64,000 nt of DNA, from the NCBI GenBank assembly GCA_051294375.1, contig CM119268.1, positions 18,804,615 to 18,868,614 on the forward strand, read 5' to 3'. Position numbers and translations under genes: made by a program. Origin of the DNA: Paraspadella gotoi. Taxonomy: Eukaryota; Chaetognatha. Shown here piece by piece: positions 35,806-48,917 of the stretch (positions are counted from its first letter, which is position 1; every line of letters starts with the position of its first letter). A model generated the notes under the pieces. It was given only the letters and a program-made list of their open reading frames with translations. It was not told where the DNA came from and ran no database searches.

Positions 35806-36626
35806 GTGAGAGAATCTCTTTTACAATATGTAGCTGTTTGGGAGTAAAAATATTTTTATTTTTACGTTTTTTAAACATAGAAGTACAACTTCGACAATTT
35901 TTAAAAAAATATATATGAAGGTTTGTAGGAACCGGACATTGGCGGGGTCAATCTAGGCAATGCCTGACTACAGGTTTTCAAATTGGTTGATTTTCGCTTC
36001 TTCACTTCAATATGCAAATAAGATTAAATAACACCGTCGACCCCGCCCTTGACCTCCAATTTCATCCGCTCGCGATTTGATCGATCGTCCCTTTTTCGCC
36101 TTCGAGATCAAAGCGACGTCATTTTTCCGGCGCCGGAAAAACCGAAGGCAGAAAAGCCGATGACAAATGTGGCGCTAATCGGCGCCGAGAAGAAAAAGAA
36201 GCTGGGATGCCGAGAGCAAGAGGGAAACTGAGACACCGCAAGAAGCCGAGATACCGCAGCACCAAATATTTTTGTGGTCATCAGATTCAGCTCATTAAAA
36301 AACAGAACGAAAGTTAAAAGTCAAAAAGAGATATAAACATGTCAACTGTATTGCTTAAAAAATATTCAAAAAGCCTGAGATGCGGTGAAACTGTTGATCC
36401 GTGGTACTGAAAAAAAACCAATTCGTGCGACGGAAAAAAGCCTAAAGGCCAAGAACCCGTTTTCGGCCAAAAACTATGAGGCCAAGAAACCGCAAAGCCT
36501 CGAAGTTGGGTTCACTGACTTTTTTCCCTTCGTTTTGTCTCGTCGGCGACTCGGGTGGTGGTGGGGTGGGAGAGATGATGGTGGCGGTTGGATAAGGGGA
36601 AGGGAGGGTGAAGGGTGTGGAGTAGG
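35806..36626. other. Interval downstream of the Thr-rich exon
   Basis: No exon called. 35,930-36,000 resembles 24,110-24,190 (dispersed-repeat relic). Some GC-richer stretches (36,050-36,240 and 36,380-36,600) are open in short frames, but they lack splice sites that I trust. Confidence 0.4.
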
Positions 36627-37525
36627 GCGTTGAAAAATAACGAAATATAACAAATCAAGGTGAGGTACATAGCTATTTTAGTGTAATAAAGTCTGTAGAA
36701 TTCGATGATGATAACCATTTTTTTGTATAGTCTCATCTTCTTTGTCGGAAATGGCGATTTTTGGCAGCATATAAGGTGCTTTAATATGGAGCAAACATTG
36801 TAGAGTATAAAGAACTCAAATTATTAAGATTTTAAAAACATATTTAACTTACATATATATGAAAATAAACCCATATAAATATTTGGTAAGTTTATTTACA
36901 AATTTTAATATTTATTAATAGTTTTGTTAGCTATATTTATTAATAATAATAATAAAAATAACTAAAGTGAAAAAAAAAATAAAAATTTTAATTTTGAATT
37001 CCTTACAAAAAGTTATATAAGAAAGTATATCCATTTTAAAAAATTTTCATTAAGTAGTTAAAAAATATTAAAAACTATTATTTTTGTTTAATTTTTTCAA
37101 TTTTGGCTTAATTTATAGTTTTTCTGAATTTTTCTTAATATCAACTTTTTTGCAAAGAATGCAAATCCATGAAAAAAAATTTTGAAATTATTATTTTTTT
37201 AACTTTAACCTAATTTACTAATTTTATAAATTAATACTAATTTTAATAAATAATCAAATATTACAAATATTTCTATAAGTCTTTTATTTTTAATTTTCAA
37301 AAGCTCATATAAATTTTATACAATTTTAATAATTTGATTTATCATAACTTATAATGGTTTTGCTATTTTATAACAATTTTAATATACATTAAAAACCTTC
37401 ATTTCCGACAAGAAAGATAAAATTATACAAAAAAATGGTCATCACCATCGAATTCTACAGACTACATTACACTAAAATAGCTATGTACCTCACTTGATTT
37501 GTTATATTTTGTTATTTTTCAACGC
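36627..37525. mobile_element. MITE-like inverted-repeat element, ~0.9 kb
   Basis: The left end GCGTTGAAAAATAACGAAAT at 36,627 is the reverse complement of the right end at 37,525. The arms match for about 130 bases (36,627-36,755 and 37,392-37,525). Between them is about 640 bases of very AT-rich DNA with no coding potential. This is the layout of a non-autonomous foldback or MITE element. No clear target duplication is seen. The second tandem copy has the same element at about 42,327-43,309. Confidence 0.6.
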
Positions 37526-37727
37526 TGTGGGGGAATGGGGAAAAGGGAAGGGGAAGGCGAAGGCGGAAGGGGAAGGCGGAAGGGGGAAAGGGGAGGGAAG
37601 GGGGGGAAAGGAAGGGGAAAGGGGAAAGGGGAGTGGGAAAGAAGGGAGGGGAGAAGGCGGAAGGGGCAGGGCGAAAGTGGAAGGGGGAAAGGGGAAGGAG
37701 GAAGGGTGAAAGGGGAAGGGGGGAGTT
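37526..37727. repeat. G-rich purine tract (GGGGAAA-type)
   Basis: About 200 bases are almost only G and A, with many GGG runs. Copy two has the equivalent at 43,312-43,495. Open frames through it (Gly/Lys/Glu) are compositional artefacts. Confidence 0.85.
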
Positions 37728-38094
37728 GAATTGGGAGAATGAATTACGTTCCGTCGTCGAAGGCGATTGAACTCGACGTCGATTTGAATATCGAACTCAT
37801 GACGTCGCTTGATAATCGACACAAAGTCTAAATAACGTAATTTATTTCTATTTCCTTTTCTAAATTAATTTCTGAGGTTATCTTTTTCATTGATACATAG
37901 TAAAATATTGTATTGATTGTATTGTAATGTTGTATTGTAAAGTTTTGAATGTATTGGATCATTCTCCTTTTTTCATCGTCGTCTTCATCATCATCATCGT
38001 CATCGTCATCATCATCTCTTTTCCTCACTTTTTCTTCCGAGGTACGTATCTCCCTTCTCATTTAAAACTTATTAAATTTAATGTTTATTAATGA

Positions 38095-41000
38095 CTTGCT
38101 CTCTCTCTCTCTCCGGGGTCTTTTCTATCTGGTCTTCTCTAGCTCGAATTCTTCTTCTCTCTTTTCATCTTTTCACTTGCCTGCGATTTGTGCCGACCAT
38201 CTTTGGACGCCACTCTCTCGCCGTTCCTCCTCTCGCCGCCCTTTCGCTGCGCCGCCCTCGCCGCCTGCTTGCGCGTCGTCGCCGTGCGCGCCGGCAGGCA
38301 GCAGCCGTCTCCGTCTCTCAGTCTCTGTCTCTGTCTCTGTCATGGGTTTGACCGAGATTCTCTTCTTTCCTCGCTCCAATTATTTCATCATCTTCTTCAC
38401 TTTCCCTTATCACATCTGGGTTCATACTTACCGTAAACGTCACTAGGTACATTTCGTCATTATGCCTTCCTCTAAGGTACATTATAGCTTCCTATCTCTC
38501 TGGCAATATTAACCACAAATTTCTTATATTTCCTATCTTTCTCCTTCATTCCACCGCTCTATCCTAGACGTTCTATCCTCTAATACATTCCCTTCAATTC
38601 TTACATTATCATATGCCACATTTTTCCAGCTCCCTATGACTTCGCTCGCTCTTCAATCTGCCTCCTCTTCCCACCTTTAACTCGCTCCTTCGGACTCCTT
38701 TTCCCTTCCTACTCCTCTCTCTCCTCCCCTTTCCTCCATGCCCTTCCTCCCTTTTCCTCCACACCTATATTCCTCGCCTCTTTATCCACCTAATTCCTTC
38801 TTTACCGTCGCCTTTTGTGTCGTTTAGCCTCTCAGTTTAATAACCAAACAACAACGCGACGCAAGACTTGACAAACGACAACAACGACAAGGTTTGTTGC
38901 CTGCATTTTCTTTGGGTTAATTATTAAGCTCTCGCTCTGCTTCTCCACAAGAATCTTGACGTGAAGGAAACGTGGGTTTTTTTTCTTTTCTTTTTTTATT
39001 AATTTCTCTCACTTTATTTTAATTTTTCTTATTTTAATCTAAAAAAATATCTAGCTCAATACGTTTTTTTATATGACATTTTTTCTTAACGTCTATTTTC
39101 TATACCTCAGTAGCTAACTTTTTTTATTCCGGTGTTCGCAGAGACCAGACTCGTTACAGTAAAATCCTCGAACACTGTATTTTTTTTTTCTGGATTTTGT
39201 TTACCCTCAATTTTACTTAAATTTACCGAATCAATATTATAATATTTAAGGGAATAAAAAACGTGTTAAACGCCGACTGTTGGGCTTTTTCCTCTTTGTT
39301 TTACACAAAGTCGTCCGTCTCACGTTGGAGAACGAGAAAGTACAGTCGAAATGGTTTTGTTTTTTTTATTTTAAAATTTGAGTCATTATAATTATAGAAA
39401 ATGCTTGACATTCCGGCGTTACAAGAGACATCATTTTACTTGAGACAAACTCAAGACAAAGCTTGACATTTTCTCCACAGCCGTCGAAAAAATTTTTCCT
39501 GGCGCAACCGTAATTGCATCAGACTACCGCTGTATCTTTATATATCCGATACAGTTTATTATCATCTTTTTTTTTCACTTTCAAAATCTTTTTTTAAATC
39601 TCGCATCGTTGATTTCGGCGCACCGAAATTGCGGGGGCCTTTTCCTCTTTCGTCCGATCCACACATTCTCGAAAAGATAGTATGAGAAATGCGGGGGAAA
39701 ATGAATAAACAGTGGTTAAGAAAATAGAAAAACCGATACACCAGAAGAATCAATCAAATACAGACCGTAAAAGACTGTAAAAGGCTGGCTGCATCCGTTT
39801 GGCTATAATTCCTCAAAAGCCTGGCCCCAAAACTGGGTTCGGACTGGTCGAGCGAGTTCTACGACCCTCGTTAAATTGTCTTCTCGAGAAAGACCTCGGT
39901 TGTGTGCAAGTTATTCATTTTCCCCGCCTTCTTTTTTTTCGAGGGATAATTAGTTGTTAATAAAGAAATTATTTGAAAAGATAATTTTATGAGTAAGCAA
40001 ATATTTTAAAACTAAATTATTCATTCTCGACTGTAACTTTTTCATGCGAAAAGAAAGAAAAATAACTACAGTAAATATTTTTTTCCTTTCAAATTTAATT
40101 CGTTTTATTCTTTTTTTTTTTGTGTCTGACGTTTCGATCTTACGGAAACTTTTCCTGCTCACAGATCGCCATTGTCTACTTTCACCCACGACACTTTTTG
40201 TCGGATCAAATCCTGCGCTTCACTGTTGCCTTTTCTTACCGACAGCAACCAACCGACAATTTTAATTTGAATACTCCTCGCCCTTGCCACTAACGCACGA
40301 ACGAGAAAAATCTCTCGCCAACTCCGTTTTCTCTTTATCGCTTCTCTGCCTAAACTCGAAACGTCTTTCATTGAAAAGAACCGCTCCTCTAATAAAACTC
40401 TACCCTAAACCGCTACCCTAACGCTCCACCGAACACGCTCCCCGACCCGCTTCCCCGAAAAAAATGCTTCCAGCGAAACCCGCTCAGACAGAAACTATGG
40501 GGAAGAGGTGGCAAATGAAAAAAAAATTGGGGGGAGGGTGGAAAAGTGGAGGAGAGAAAAAGTGGGAGGATGAGAAGCGGATCCACCCTCCACCTAACAC
40601 CCCTACCTAAACCGCTCCCCAAAACCGCTCCCGAACCGCCTCCCCGAAACTACTCCCCCTACACGCCCTACCGCTAGAACGCGCTCCCCGAACCGCTTCC
40701 CGAACTTCTCCTGACCCGCTCCCCTAACCGTTTCCTTTTCCCCTTAAACCCTCGGTTTCCTAAAAGACCTCGCTCCTGCTCCCGCTCTTCCATTCGCGCG
40801 CCATCTTCATCGTCGCTTCGGTCGTCGTCTCTTTGCGTCCGTCTTGTCCCGCGGAACGAGACGTTTGGGCGAAACTGGGAAGGACTTCTTCGCGCGACTA
40901 CGACGACGACGAGACAAGAAGACGACGAAGCCGACGGAACGAAGAGAGGACCACGCCAGTAGGAGATATTATCAAGAGGAAGGAAGGGACGGAGAAAGGA

Positions 41001-42697
41001 AAGAAAATGCGGCGTCGACGGGGAAAGAGGCATTGATCTGAAAACGACGCGGAAGTGGAGTCGGCGTCGTTGCAGGCGCCAGTTGGACGAACGTACCACG
41101 ACGAAAGCGAGCGACAACGACGACGATGCTCTTCTCGCTGACTCACCGCTCAACCGAAGTGAAAGAACATAAGGCGCCTGTTTAAACAAGAAGACGTTGA
41201 AGACGACGATTTCAGGCCGACGTGACGAAGGAATCCGACGGAAATCAAGATGGCGGAAATGAAGGTAGCTCGACGGAGGAATGTCAGACGAGGCCGGATA
41301 CAACAACGTCGGCACTTCCTCTATCGGCGCCGGAAGAATCATCAACATCAACAGCTAAATACTCCATATTAATTATTCTCCGGATTTAATGTTCGCGCTT
41401 AACTGCCATCATTCTTCCTCCGTCGACTTCATTCCTTACTGCAAAGTACGCTGGCGTCAGTTGCCGTTTCGGTAGGTTGAGTTGATGTGAGAGAATTCTT
41501 TTACAATATGGAGCTTGTTGGGAGTAAAAATATTTTTATTTTTACGTTTTTTAAACATCGAAGTACAACTTGACAATTTTTAAAAAAATATATATGAAGG
41601 TTTGTGAAAGCAGACATTGGGCGGGGTTCAATCTAGCAATGCCGACGACAGGTTTTCAATTGGTTTGATTTTCGCTTCCTTGCCACTGCAATATGCAAAA
41701 TGAGATTTAAATAATCACCGTCGGACCCCCGCCCTTGACCTCCAATTTCACCCTCGGCGATTTGATCGATCGTTCCTTTTTGCCTTCGAGATCAAAGCGG
41801 ACGGTGCATTTTTTTTTTCCGGCGCCGGAAATAAACCGAAGGCAGAAAAAGCCGATGACAAATCGTGGCGCTAATCGGCGCCGAGAAGAAAAAGAGCTGG
41901 ATGCCGAGAGCAAGCGGGAAACTGAGACCCGTGCAAGAAAGCGAGATACCGCAGCACGCAAAATATTTTTGTGTCATCAGATTCAGCTCATTTAAAAAAC
42001 AGAACGAAAGTTAAAAGTCAGAAAGAGATATATAACATGTCAACTGTATTGCTTAAAAAAATATTCGCAAAAGCCTGAGATGCGGTGAAACTGTTGATCG
42101 TGGTAACTCGAAAAAACGCAATCCGTGCGAGCGGAAAAAGCCTAAAGGCCAAAGAACGCGCGCCAAAAACTAATGGAGGCAAGAAACCGCAAAGCCTCGA
42201 AGTTGGGTTCACTGACTTTTTTTTCCCATTCGTTGTTGTCCTCGTCGGCGACTCGGGTGGATGGTGGGTGGAGAGAGGATGGTGGCGGTTGGATAAGGGA
42301 AGGGAGGGTGAAGGTGTGGGGTAGAGGCGTTGAAAAAAAAAAAAACCCTAAATATAATAACAAATCAAGGTGAGGTAGCATAGCTATTTTAGTGTAATAA
42401 AGTCTGTAGAATTCGATGATGATACCATTTTTTTGTATAGTCTCATCTCTTTGGAGGTCGGAAATGCGGCGATTTTTTTGGCAATATAAGGTGCTGTGTA
42501 ATTGAGAAACATTGTAGAGTATAAAGAACTTCAAATTATTAGATTTTTTAATGAAGGAGCATATTTAACTTACATATAATATGAAAATAAACCCATTAAA
42601 TATTTTGGTAAGATTTATTACAAATTTTAAATAATTTATTAATAGTTTTGTTAGCTATATTTATTAATTAATAATAATAAAAATTAAGCTAAAGGTG

Positions 42698-42730
<33 letters not shown>

Positions 42731-43872
42731 AAAATTTTAATTTTGAATTCCTTACAAAAAGTTTATATAAGAAAGTATGATCCTTTTAAAAAATCTTTCA
42801 TTAGTAGGTTAAAAAATATTAAAAACTATTATTTTTGTTTAATTTTTTCAATTTTGGCTTAATTTATAGTTTTTCTGAATTTCTTAATATCAACTTTTTT
42901 GCAAAGAATGCAAATCCATGAAAAAAATTTTGAAATTATTATTTTTTTAACTTTAAACCTAATTTTTACTCATATTATTTATAAATATAAGTTTAACGTA
43001 ATTTTAATAAAACATAAAATTTCGAAATAAATTTACAAAATATTTCTATAGTCTTTTATTTTTAAATTTTCAAAAGCTGCATATAAATTTTTATATCAAT
43101 TTTTAATAATTGATTTATTCATAACTTATAATGGTTTTGCTATTTTTATAAAACAATTTTAATATACATTAAACCGTTCATTTCCGACAAGAAAGAATAA
43201 AATTATACAAAAAAATGGTCATCACCATCGAATTCTACAGATACATTTACCTAAATATAGGCTATGTAACTCAATTGATTTGTTTATATTTTGTTATTTT
43301 TCAACGCTGTGGGGGAATGGGTAAAAGGGAAGTGGAAGAAGGGAAGGGAGGCGGAGGGGGAAAGGGGGAAGGGGGAAAAAGGGAAGGGAAAGGGGAGTGG
43401 GAAAGAAGGGAGGGGAGAAGGCGGAAGGGGCAGGGCGAAAGTGGAAGGGGGAAAGGGGAAGGGGGAAAGGGGGGGGAAAGGGGAAGGGGGGAGTTGAATT
43501 GGGAGAATGAATTACGTTCCTCGTCGAAGGCGATTGAACTCGACGTCGATTTGAATATCGAACTCATGACGTCGCTTCATAATCAGACACGAAGTCTAAA
43601 TAACGTAATTTATTTCTATTTCTTTGCTAAATTAATTTCTGAGGTTTATCTTTCATTGATACATAATGTAAATATTTGGTATTGATTGTATTGTATGTTT
43701 GTATTGTAAAGTTTTGGAAATGTATTGGGATCATTCTCCCTTTTTTCACAATCAGTCGTTTATCATCATCAACGTCAATATCGTAATCAATCATCTCTTT
43801 TCCTCACTTTTTCTTCCGGAGGTCGTAATCTCCCTTCTCTCATTTAAAACTTATTAAATTTAATGTTATTAA

Positions 43873-43904
<32 letters not shown>

Positions 43905-43966
43905 GCTCATCTCTCTCTCCTCTATCTCTCTCGATCGAATCTTCTCTCTCTCTCTCTCTCTCTCTG
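38095..43966. repeat. Second, indel-rich copy of the tandem unit
   Basis: It matches 32,880-38,094 along its whole length but is longer (about 5.9 kb). Single-base insertions and deletions occur every 10-20 bases, often duplicating a neighbouring base. Example: GAATCTTGGGTGAGGAAACG in copy one against GAATCTTGACGTGAAGGAAA here. A poly-A of about 10 in copy one (near 36,970) becomes over 30 near 42,700. It ends exactly at a 25-N gap. It is probably unpolished long-read sequence or a false duplicate rather than a biological copy. Confidence 0.8.
40767..41486 (+). pseudogene. Broken copy of the TM/Thr-rich exon
   Basis: It corresponds to 35,068-35,805 (same start after CCTAAAAG, CGCGCGCCATCTTCATCGTC, same end region). 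Many indels destroy the frame. The breaks look like read errors rather than drift, so 'pseudogene' describes the sequence as given, not necessarily the genome. Confidence 0.5.
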
Positions 43967-43991
43967 NNNNNNNNNNNNNNNNNNNNNNNNN
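43967..43991. other. Assembly gap, exactly 25 N
   Basis: Sits within a CT microsatellite at the end of the indel-rich tandem copy. Confidence 1.
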
Positions 43992-45074
43992 TCTCTCTGT
44001 GTCTCTTTCTGTTTTGGTTCGTTAATGAAATTCCTTCGTGATCGCACGAATTCACGTTGTTGCCTCGTGCGACTGGTCGTGCGTGCACGCTCGTGTGTAT
44101 TTCGCCGACCAGACTTAACCACGTTGGAGCGTTGCAGCATACACTGCAACAGATCATCGCAGAATTTTTATTATTGGGTTTTTTACTAGTTTCTTTTGTA
44201 ATTAACCTTAAATTACAATCATATAGAATCGTTTTCGATTAAGATTAGTACGAAAGCTCCTGAGTCAACGCCCCTGGGGTTAACAGTTCACCCTGCGGCG
44301 CCCTTCGTAAATTCGGTTGACGGAGTTTTCACCTCTTTGTGTCACCCAGGGCTTCCCTTGTGAAAGAACTAATGAAACCAGCGGACGAAAAAAAAAATAT
44401 TCTGAAAATGAGAGGGGAAAATTGAATGAATAACGGATTTGTTTTGTCCTGAGGGCAAAACTGAGAAATTGGATCGAGATTCAACTAAGAAAAACGGTGG
44501 AATTCTAAGCAGTGCTCTTTTCAAAGACGGACTTTCTTAAAATTAACACCAACTTCCATAAAGATTTAAAAAAGTATTCTTGAAGTTAAGAAAGATGATG
44601 ACTATGACGATGATGATGATGATGATGCTGATGATGCTGATTATGATGATCATGATAACAATGAAATAGAAGGTGCTAATTCCCACGTTTTCAAAGTAAG
44701 GTCTTTCTTTTTCTTTTTCAGATTGGGAAAAAGAAATTTCCTCAGTCAAGTTGTATATTTTCTTTAATTCTTTTATTTCTTTCTTTTCTTGCCCTGGGTG
44801 AAATGGGATCGGTTGTCCTCTCCTTGACAAGTTGATCGTCGCTGAACTTCTTCTAGAAAGTTCCTTATGTTTACCTCCGTTATTGTTCTGTCAAGAGCTT
44901 TCAGTCCGGTCGCCTACCGAACTACAAATCAGGCTTCCTTCTGTTTTTTCACATTTTTATGTATTTTTAAAAAACAAATTAATTTACTGTACGATTTGTC
45001 AGTTGTTTTTCCATCAATCTATAATCTCAAGTTATTGTCTTTAGTCTGCTTTTAGGTTGATTAAAAAAAAAAAC
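43992..45074. other. Interval without recognised gene
   Basis: 44,030-44,150 is GC-richer and open in several short frames on both strands, without splice sites that I trust. A GAT/TGA-rich stretch lies at 44,596-44,670. Nothing else is seen. Confidence 0.4.
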
Positions 45075-45140
45075 NNNNNNNNNNNNNNNNNNNNNNNNNN
45101 NNNNNNNNNNNNNNNNNNNNNNNNNNNNNNNNNNNNNNNN
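45075..45140. other. Assembly gap, 66 N
   Basis: The 40 bases after it are GC-rich and could encode HAGPPVPPDIPVGLFFQ on the plus strand. This is possibly the end of an exon lost in the gap. Confidence 1.
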
Positions 45141-45266
45141 CACGCCGGACCGCCGGTTCCTCCCGATATTCCCGTCGGCCTCTTTTTCCAGTTTCATTTT
45201 TTACTCATCGAAAAGTCATTTCGATTCGCGTAAAAAAATGAGCCTAATTCCTACGGTTGGGCTCTC

Positions 45267-45665
45267 NNNNNNNNNNNNNNNNNNNNNNNNNNNNNNNNNN
45301 NNNNNNNNNNNNNNNNNNNNNNNNNNNNNNNNNNNNNNNNNNNNNNNNNNNNNNNNNNNNNNNNNNNNNNNNNNNNNNNNNNNNNNNNNNNNNNNNNNNN
45401 NNNNNNNNNNNNNNNNNNNNNNNNNNNNNNNNNNNNNNNNNNNNNNNNNNNNNNNNNNNNNNNNNNNNNNNNNNNNNNNNNNNNNNNNNNNNNNNNNNNN
45501 NNNNNNNNNNNNNNNNNNNNNNNNNNNNNNNNNNNNNNNNNNNNNNNNNNNNNNNNNNNNNNNNNNNNNNNNNNNNNNNNNNNNNNNNNNNNNNNNNNNN
45601 NNNNNNNNNNNNNNNNNNNNNNNNNNNNNNNNNNNNNNNNNNNNNNNNNNNNNNNNNNNNNNNNN
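45267..45665. other. Assembly gap, 399 N
   Basis: Unknown bases. The flanks are AT-rich. Confidence 1.
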
Positions 45666-47320
45666 TATATGCGAACGTATAAAGAATATAAATCTCAAAA
45701 GAAAAATTAATGTTATTAACTCGAACGGTTTCTATTAATAAGATTTGTTATGATCTTCATAAAGAGTGACGTTTCTGAAACCTTTTCTTAAAGTTTAATA
45801 AAAGAAGAATTTCAGTCAAATAATTTTAAATGCTTTTATTTAATAACCTGACTAACAATTTTTTCTATTTGATCCGACTTAACAAAAAAAAACAATATTT
45901 GCCTTCTTTTTCTCTCCTAGATCCCCCAGGAGAGGTTCGCCTTATTTATTTATTTTTTTTATTCGTTTCATTTTTTATTCAAATCGGATTCGTTTTTACA
46001 TTGAATCCATCGTCGGTTTTGGTCCGACCGCCCACGGAAAACTTTTCAAACTTACGAGGCGACCTCGCAATCAAAAATAGGACAAAACAATAAAGATAAT
46101 ACAAATAGAATATTACCAAAAACATGAATTTTTGCACTTATTACGTAGATTTATATATATATATTTTTTAAATTTTAGAATCATTAGCTTTTTATATTTA
46201 CTGAAACGTTGACACAACGTGTATCACAGTTTTGCCGTTGCTCTTCACCCATAACTAATGTTTAAACGCTGTAAACAAGGGCGCCAAAAAGTAATTGTAA
46301 GAATTTTTTAATGTAATTCAAAAAAATTGCGGCACTAAAGGTTCGTGGGTTATTTTACAACCTTTTCTCTCTCTCTCTCTTTCTCTCTCTCNNNNNNNNN
46401 NNNNNNNNNNNNNNNNNNNNNNNNNNNNNNNNNNNNNNNNNNNNNNNNNNNNNNNNNNNNNNNNNNNNNNNNNNNNNNNNNNNNNNNNNNNNNNNNNNNN
46501 NNNNNNNNNNNNNNNNNNCTTAACAAAACTATTTACGGTGTTAGCGCTTTTCCCTCGGATTTTCCCGTCCGTTTTGTTTTCATTCTGTTTTTTTTTCTTT
46601 TTTTTTACGCCTTCAACCGGAAAACATGTGTTAAATGTTTTTTTAACTCGTGTTCTTAAACTCAGTATGTTTAAAAAGACATTTTGAGCATGTTTCGTGA
46701 AGTTTTAAATTTTGTAAACCATTCAAAAACGTTCAAATTACGACATTGACTATTCCTAACGTGGGAACCTCTATAACTAAATAATTTATATGTAAAAAAC
46801 ACAGGAATAATTTTTTTTCACCAAATTTTGTAACTCGTCCCCAAAGCTCCGAACCCTGTTTGGTCCCGTTTCTAACCGCAGCCTTTCAAGGCCATTAACT
46901 CCTAAACACGCCCAAGTATTACTATTAGGGCCGCTGGGAAACAATGTTAGCGACTCTTATATTCCCCAAAATACTCTCGTCAATTCATGACTTTGTATTA
47001 ACAGATAATAGTTATAAATTATAAAGGCATTATAAGTTATTTTTTTTCTTCTGAATGAAACTCATATAAGTTAATTTTAAAAGATTAAAAATAATCTAGT
47101 TTTTATCTTATTTCAAAATGTGTTTATTTTCGTCGCGTTGAGCACAAAGGAATCCGTCTTCCCTTTGGGTGGCGTTTTCGAGAACATAAAATAAAAGAAT
47201 TGAGCAGTAAAAAAAGGGAAAAAAAATAATTACACTCAAAACAAGGAAAGTTATAAAAATACTAAGAAATAACAAGAAATAAGATAACAGACGAAAAAAA
47301 AGCAAACTTTTTGCACCGAC
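45666..47320. other. AT-rich interval with a 127-N gap (46,392-46,518)
   Basis: The gap follows a CT microsatellite. The frame 45,830-46,093 has a plausible-looking end (LNPSSVLVRPPTENFSNL…) after a possible acceptor at 45,920, but it is mostly T-rich. I do not call it. Confidence 0.5.
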
Positions 47321-47502
47321 TTCTACGCGCTAAATATAAAGTTTAAATGCGCACTCTTAAAAAGGGATATAGACAAAGAGCTAGAGAGAGAGAGAAGGTG
47401 AGGATAGTTGAGTGAAAGAGAGAGAGAGGAGGAGAGGCACCGGGTAATGCAGGAGAGAACGAGGAGGAGAGAGAGGGAAGGAGAGAGAGAGAGAGGTGGC
47501 AC

Positions 47503-47739
47503 GAAATAGGATGCCTCCTCTGGGCGTCTAAGAGGATTCGTCCTGATTTCTTCAGATGGAGATTCGCCGTGAATCTTGGGCTCTCTCACGTCGCTTTTCC
47601 GACTCTGTCGCCCATTGATCTTTTCGTAGTCCCGTAAAATTCGTGGCAGCTTCGAGGCTTTCAGAAAACTGAACTTGTTATTTCCAGTCAAGCTACATTC
47701 CTCTGGGAGTCTATTCACCTTCCACATACCTACGTACAA
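47503..47739 (-). CDS. Weak minus-strand exon candidate
   Basis: A minus frame reads MYVGMWKVNRLPEECSLTGN, LKASKLPRILRDYEKINGRQ and SRKSDVREPKIHGE before running into a GA/CT repeat at 47,500. The composition is ordinary and charged, unlike the artefact frames around it. Splice sites are not clear and no neighbour exon connects to it. Confidence 0.3.
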
Positions 47740-48136
47740 TATTCAATAAATTATTATCATAGACCATCATGTGTAATAAATAACCTCTTGATCTAGTATA
47801 CTTCCTGTTTTTTCGTAAATCGTTAGAGAGATTAGTTGCTAAAAAATCTAGGCATCTTGACTTAAAAATAGAGTAAAATATCTCGGTCCGGGGTCGTCGT
47901 CGTAATCAAAGTCGTCATCTCCATTGTTTACGCGCCTTTATCGAGCGTCATCCCAGAATCATCCCTCGTCATTAGTCATCGAATAAAACTATAAAATCTA
48001 ATAATTTAATATCGAACCTCACGAAATATAATTTGAATTATGGAATTAAAATTATTTTACCAAAAATTTAAACTTCTAAACGTAAAAAAAATACAAGTTT
48101 CGTTTTATTCTATGGCGATTCCTTGTGCTATTTTTC

Positions 48137-48257
<121 letters not shown>

Positions 48258-48499
48258 TTCCTTCTTTATTTCCTTCTTTATTTTCATCATTTTTTATTTT
48301 CTTTCTTTGTTAATTTTTGTAATTATGGTTATATTTGAGTAAATTTTTCTGTATTTACGTATTTATGCGAATATGTATTTAGTTCTTTATTTATATTTAT
48401 AATTATTTATACATTCCTTCTATATTCTTCTTTCTTTCTTCCCCCAAATTTTCTCTTTTCTTCCTCCATCAAATCGACATTCGTCTTCTTCTCGCGTTT

Positions 48500-48665
48500 N
48501 NNNNNNNNNNNNNNNNNNNNNNNNNNNNNNNNNNNNNNNNNNNNNNNNNNNNNNNNNNNNNNNNNNNNNNNNNNNNNNNNNNNNNNNNNNNNNNNNNNNN
48601 NNNNNNNNNNNNNNNNNNNNNNNNNNNNNNNNNNNNNNNNNNNNNNNNNNNNNNNNNNNNNNNNN
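48500..48665. other. Assembly gap, 166 N
   Basis: A minus frame resumes on both sides (ARLSKKTRGCQIDDDYDGD before the gap, KREKKTNVDLMEEEKRKFG after it, then a stop at about 48,408). This could be the end of a small minus-strand gene, but the gap prevents a call. Confidence 1.
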
Positions 48666-48917
48666 TCGTCGCCGTCGTAGTCGTCGTCGATTTGACAACC
48701 ACGAGTTTTCTTACTCAACCGTGCAATTTTTGGGTGTAGGATTAGCTTCAACTTTATCACACTAACTGGAATACGAATGCTCACAAAAATCGAAATTGGG
48801 CAGAAAATTGTGCGTCTTTTTGCACGTACGAAATCCATATGCATTCCGCAAGTAGGACGGAAAATAAAATAAAATAATATAAAATTCAGTAGAGTAAAGA
48901 GTCACGGCTGCCGATAT

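Larger units (their letters stand above)
32880..38094. repeat. First copy of a ~5.2 kb tandem unit
   Basis: This block is followed immediately by a second copy in the same order and orientation. The shared order is: CT-rich 'gacgccactct' segment, AT-rich stretch, TM/Thr-rich segment, MITE-like element, G-rich tract, 'aattacgttcc' segment, and a CATCATC/TCATC stretch. This copy keeps long open frames and looks like clean consensus. Confidence 0.8.

Noticed and set aside
37494-37822. Gly/Lys/Glu and Pro/Phe frames in the G-rich tract
   Set aside because: Pure composition effect of a purine tract; no splice sites.
40674-41351. A 225-residue minus-strand frame in the second tandem copy
   Set aside because: It exists only because indels opened the antisense of the Thr-rich exon. 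The corresponding frame in copy one is not open.
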